Below, piece after piece: positions 62,070 through 64,000 of a DNA stretch of 64,000 nt (positions are counted from its first letter, which is position 1; each line of letters starts with the position of its first letter). Below the pieces are notes generated by a model. The model saw nothing but the letters and a program-made list of their open reading frames with translations, was not told the origin of the DNA and searched no databases. The DNA comes from Flavobacterium reichenbachii (GTDB taxonomy: Bacteria; Bacteroidota; Bacteroidia; Flavobacteriales; Flavobacteriaceae): the NCBI RefSeq assembly GCF_002217435.1, contig NZ_MUHF01000030.1, positions 1-64,000 on the forward strand. Reading direction: 5' to 3'. The position numbers and the translations under genes are program-made.

Positions 62070-62112
62070 GGTTTAGGTCCTGAGTTAACACTCAAAGGCC
62101 TAAACCATTTTT
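62070..62112 (+). terminator. Attenuator-like hairpin between rplL and rpoB
   Basis: GGTTTAGG (62070-62077) pairs with CCTAAACC (62099-62106); inside it CC/GG and GAGT/ACTC extend the stem. Five Ts follow. Position just after rplL and 199 nt before rpoB mirrors the known partial terminator between rplL and rpoB in E. coli. Confidence 0.8.
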
Positions 62113-62165
62113 CGTATAATAAAATAGATCAAGTTTTATTATCAAATAGTTTAAAATACGAAAAA
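62108..62165 (+). promoter_or_regulatory. Competing stem that captures the attenuator T tract
   Basis: TTTTTCGTAT (62108-62117) is the exact complement of ATACGAAAAA (62156-62165). Inside it, AATAAAA (62118-62124) pairs with TTTTATT (62134-62140). The outer stem contains the U tract of the hairpin at 62070-62112. Whether it works as a processing site or a read-through aid is not known. Confidence 0.5.
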
Positions 62166-62310
62166 GTTTTTGATCAATACGAAGAAAAAAAATTGAACAG
62201 ATTTTATCGGTTTATTTTTAAAGATGTATTGATTATAATAAGAAAGTATAGATTAAACAGTGTGTTTTACACAAAAAATTACTTTTTTTTAATCAAAATT
62301 TTGTCCATTG

Positions 62311-64000
62311 ATGATAACAAATCAGACTGAAAGATTGAATTTTGCCTCTACAAAAAATATTCCTGACTATCCGGATTTTCTAGATGTTCAGGTTAAATCT
62401 TTTAAAGATTTTTTTCAATTAGAAACTAAATCTGATGAAAGAGGCAACGAAGGATTGTACAATACCTTCATGGAAAACTTTCCAATTACAGATACAAGAA
62501 ATAACTTTGTATTGGAGTTCCTTGATTATTTTGTTGATCCACCGCGTTATACAATTCAAGAATGTATAGAGAGAGGTCTTACTTATAGTGTGCCTTTAAA
62601 AGCCAGGTTAAAACTATACTGTACAGATCCAGAACATGAAGATTTTGAAACTATTGTACAAGATGTTTATCTTGGAACAATACCTTATATGACTCCAAGC
62701 GGTACTTTTGTTATCAATGGTGCTGAGCGTGTGGTAGTATCTCAACTACACCGTTCTCCTGGGGTTTTCTTTGGTCAATCATTCCACGCAAATGGAACAA
62801 AACTTTATTCTGCCAGAGTAATTCCTTTTAAAGGTTCTTGGATAGAATTTTCTACAGATATCAACAGCGTAATGTATGCTTATATCGATAGAAAGAAAAA
62901 ATTACCTGTTACAACTTTATTCCGTGCAATTGGTTTTGAAAGAGATAAGGATATCCTTGAAATCTTTGACCTTGCTGAAGAAATTAAAGTTTCTAAAACT
63001 GGTATTAAAAAATATATTGGAAGAAGACTTGCTGCACGTGTATTGAACACATGGCACGAGGATTTCGTTGATGAAGATACCGGTGAGGTAGTTTCTATCG
63101 AACGTAACGAAATCATCCTTGATCGTGATACAATTATCGACAAAGATAATGTTGAAGAGATTATCGATTCTAACGTTAAATCTATTTTGTTACATAAAGA
63201 GGATAATAATCAAGCAGATTATGCTATTATCCACAATACATTACAAAAAGATCCAACAAACTCTGAAAAAGAAGCTGTTGAGCATATTTACAGACAATTG
63301 CGTAATGCAGAACCGCCTGATGAAGAAACTGCTCGTGGTATTATCGATAAATTGTTCTTCTCTGATCAACGTTATAATTTAGGTGAAGTTGGTCGTTACA
63401 GAATGAACAAAAAACTTGGTTTAGATATCCCAATGGAAAAGCAAGTGCTTACCAAAGAAGATATCATTACCATTGTAAAATATTTGATCGAATTGATCAA
63501 CTCTAAAGCAGAGATTGATGATATTGATCACTTATCAAACCGTCGTGTTAGAACAGTTGGAGAACAATTGTCTCAACAATTCGGTGTTGGTTTAGCACGT
63601 ATGGCTAGAACTATTCGTGAGAGAATGAACGTTAGAGATAACGAGGTGTTTACACCAATCGATTTGATTAATGCTAAAACATTATCATCGGTTATCAACT
63701 CTTTCTTTGGTACTAACCAGTTATCTCAATTTATGGATCAAACGAATCCATTGGCTGAGATTACGCACAAAAGAAGACTTTCTGCACTTGGACCAGGTGG
63801 ACTTTCGAGAGAGAGAGCTGGTTTTGAGGTTCGTGACGTTCACTATACACACTATGGTCGTTTATGTCCGATTGAAACTCCTGAGGGACCAAACATTGGT
63901 TTGATTTCATCTCTTGGTGTTTATGCAAAAGTGAACGGAATGGGATTCATTGAAACTCCATACCGTAAAGTAACTAATGGTGTAGTTGATTTAGAGAGTA
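62311..64000 (+). CDS. rpoB: DNA-directed RNA polymerase subunit beta (N-terminal part)
   Basis: Open from ATG 62311 to the window end, 563 residues; the rest lies outside. [27 protein letters not shown] is the Bacteroidota start; [24 protein letters not shown] is the protrusion block. The rifampicin region [34 protein letters not shown] is complete with wild-type-looking residues (D in FMDQTN, H and R in ITHKRRLS, S in RRLSAL). It continues through [25 protein letters not shown]. Preceded by the rplL attenuator region. Confidence 0.97.
   Translation, partial: MITNQTERLNFASTKNIPDYPDFLDVQVKSFKDFFQLETKSDERGNEGLYNTFMENFPITDTRNNFVLEFLDYFVDPPRYTIQECIERGLTYSVPLKARLKLYCTDPEHEDFETIVQDVYLGTIPYMTPSGTFVINGAERVVVSQLHRSPGVFFGQSFHANGTKLYSARVIPFKGSWIEFSTDINSVMYAYIDRKKKLPVTTLFRAIGFERDKDILEIFDLAEEIKVSKTGIKKYIGRRLAARVLNTWHEDFVDEDTGEVVSIERNEIILDRDTIIDKDNVEEIIDSNVKSILLHKEDNNQADYAIIHNTLQKDPTNSEKEAVEHIYRQLRNAEPPDEETARGIIDKLFFSDQRYNLGEVGRYRMNKKLGLDIPMEKQVLTKEDIITIVKYLIELINSKAEIDDIDHLSNRRVRTVGEQLSQQFGVGLARMARTIRERMNVRDNEVFTPIDLINAKTLSSVINSFFGTNQLSQFMDQTNPLAEITHKRRLSALGPGGLSRERAGFEVRDVHYTHYGRLCPIETPEGPNIGLISSLGVYAKVNGMGFIETPYRKVTNGVVDLES

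Noticed and set aside
63119-63904. Two plus-strand frames of 77-87 codons near the window end
   Set aside because: They are out-of-frame readings of rpoB, whose true frame is open from 62311 to 64000.

Overview
The window comes from a low-GC member of the Bacteroidota, almost certainly a Flavobacterium close to F. johnsoniae. Evidence: Bacteroidota promoters (TTG, about 18 nt, TAnnTTTG), almost no Shine-Dalgarno sequences, a SusC/SusD pair, many lipoproteins, GSCFA, DUF2851 and PspC-type families, and an rpsU-xerC-hpf-tRNA-tuf-tRNA-secE-nusG-rplKAJL-rpoB block. No rRNA, CRISPR array, prophage or insertion sequence was seen. Most of the window is ordinary chromosome.

Layout. 1-14953: alaS, convergent with a type-1 ABC exporter; a lipoprotein; a GSCFA protein; the tamB/tamL envelope pair, overlapping by 17 nt; a DUF4230 protein. 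15092-23183 (minus strand): a biopterin-type aromatic amino acid hydroxylase, a truncated haemoglobin, ilvA with an attenuation leader, a DUF4136 lipoprotein, hutU, a 2-hydroxyacid dehydrogenase and a Cys-rich DUF5522 protein. 23289-31829: a D-cysteine desulfhydrase/ACC deaminase homologue coupled to a glucosaminidase-LysM lipoprotein, hemL, a DUF5117-type zinc protease, a small Lys/Glu-rich exported protein, a D-lactate-type dehydrogenase and a lipoprotein. 31914-33742: a two-gene RloA/RloB (AbiL-like) ATPase-Toprim module, bounded on the right by a degenerate tRNA-like element. 34025-41218: lysS, three tandem paralogous lipoproteins, lipB, an AraC regulator with an oxidoreductase, and rnhB. 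41590-55524: susC/susD, a putative porin, a cysteine synthase-CBS fusion, DUF2851, PspC, an amino acid permease, a ComEA-like protein and an acyl-CoA dehydrogenase. 55659-64000: rpsU, xerC, hpf, four tRNAs, tuf, secE, nusG, four ribosomal protein genes and the start of rpoB, which runs off the end.

The most notable regulatory signals are these. (1) Upstream of ilvA there is a 19-codon leader peptide with eight isoleucines, followed by an intrinsic terminator and a matching antiterminator; this is a complete ribosome-mediated attenuator. (2) rpsU has a perfect Shine-Dalgarno sequence in a genome otherwise without them, fitting bS21 autoregulation. (3) A terminator-like hairpin plus a competing long-range stem lies between rplL and rpoB. 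(4) Several families of long imperfect palindromes fill intergenic gaps. The RloAB module is the best candidate for an accessory defence system, but it belongs to a recognised type.
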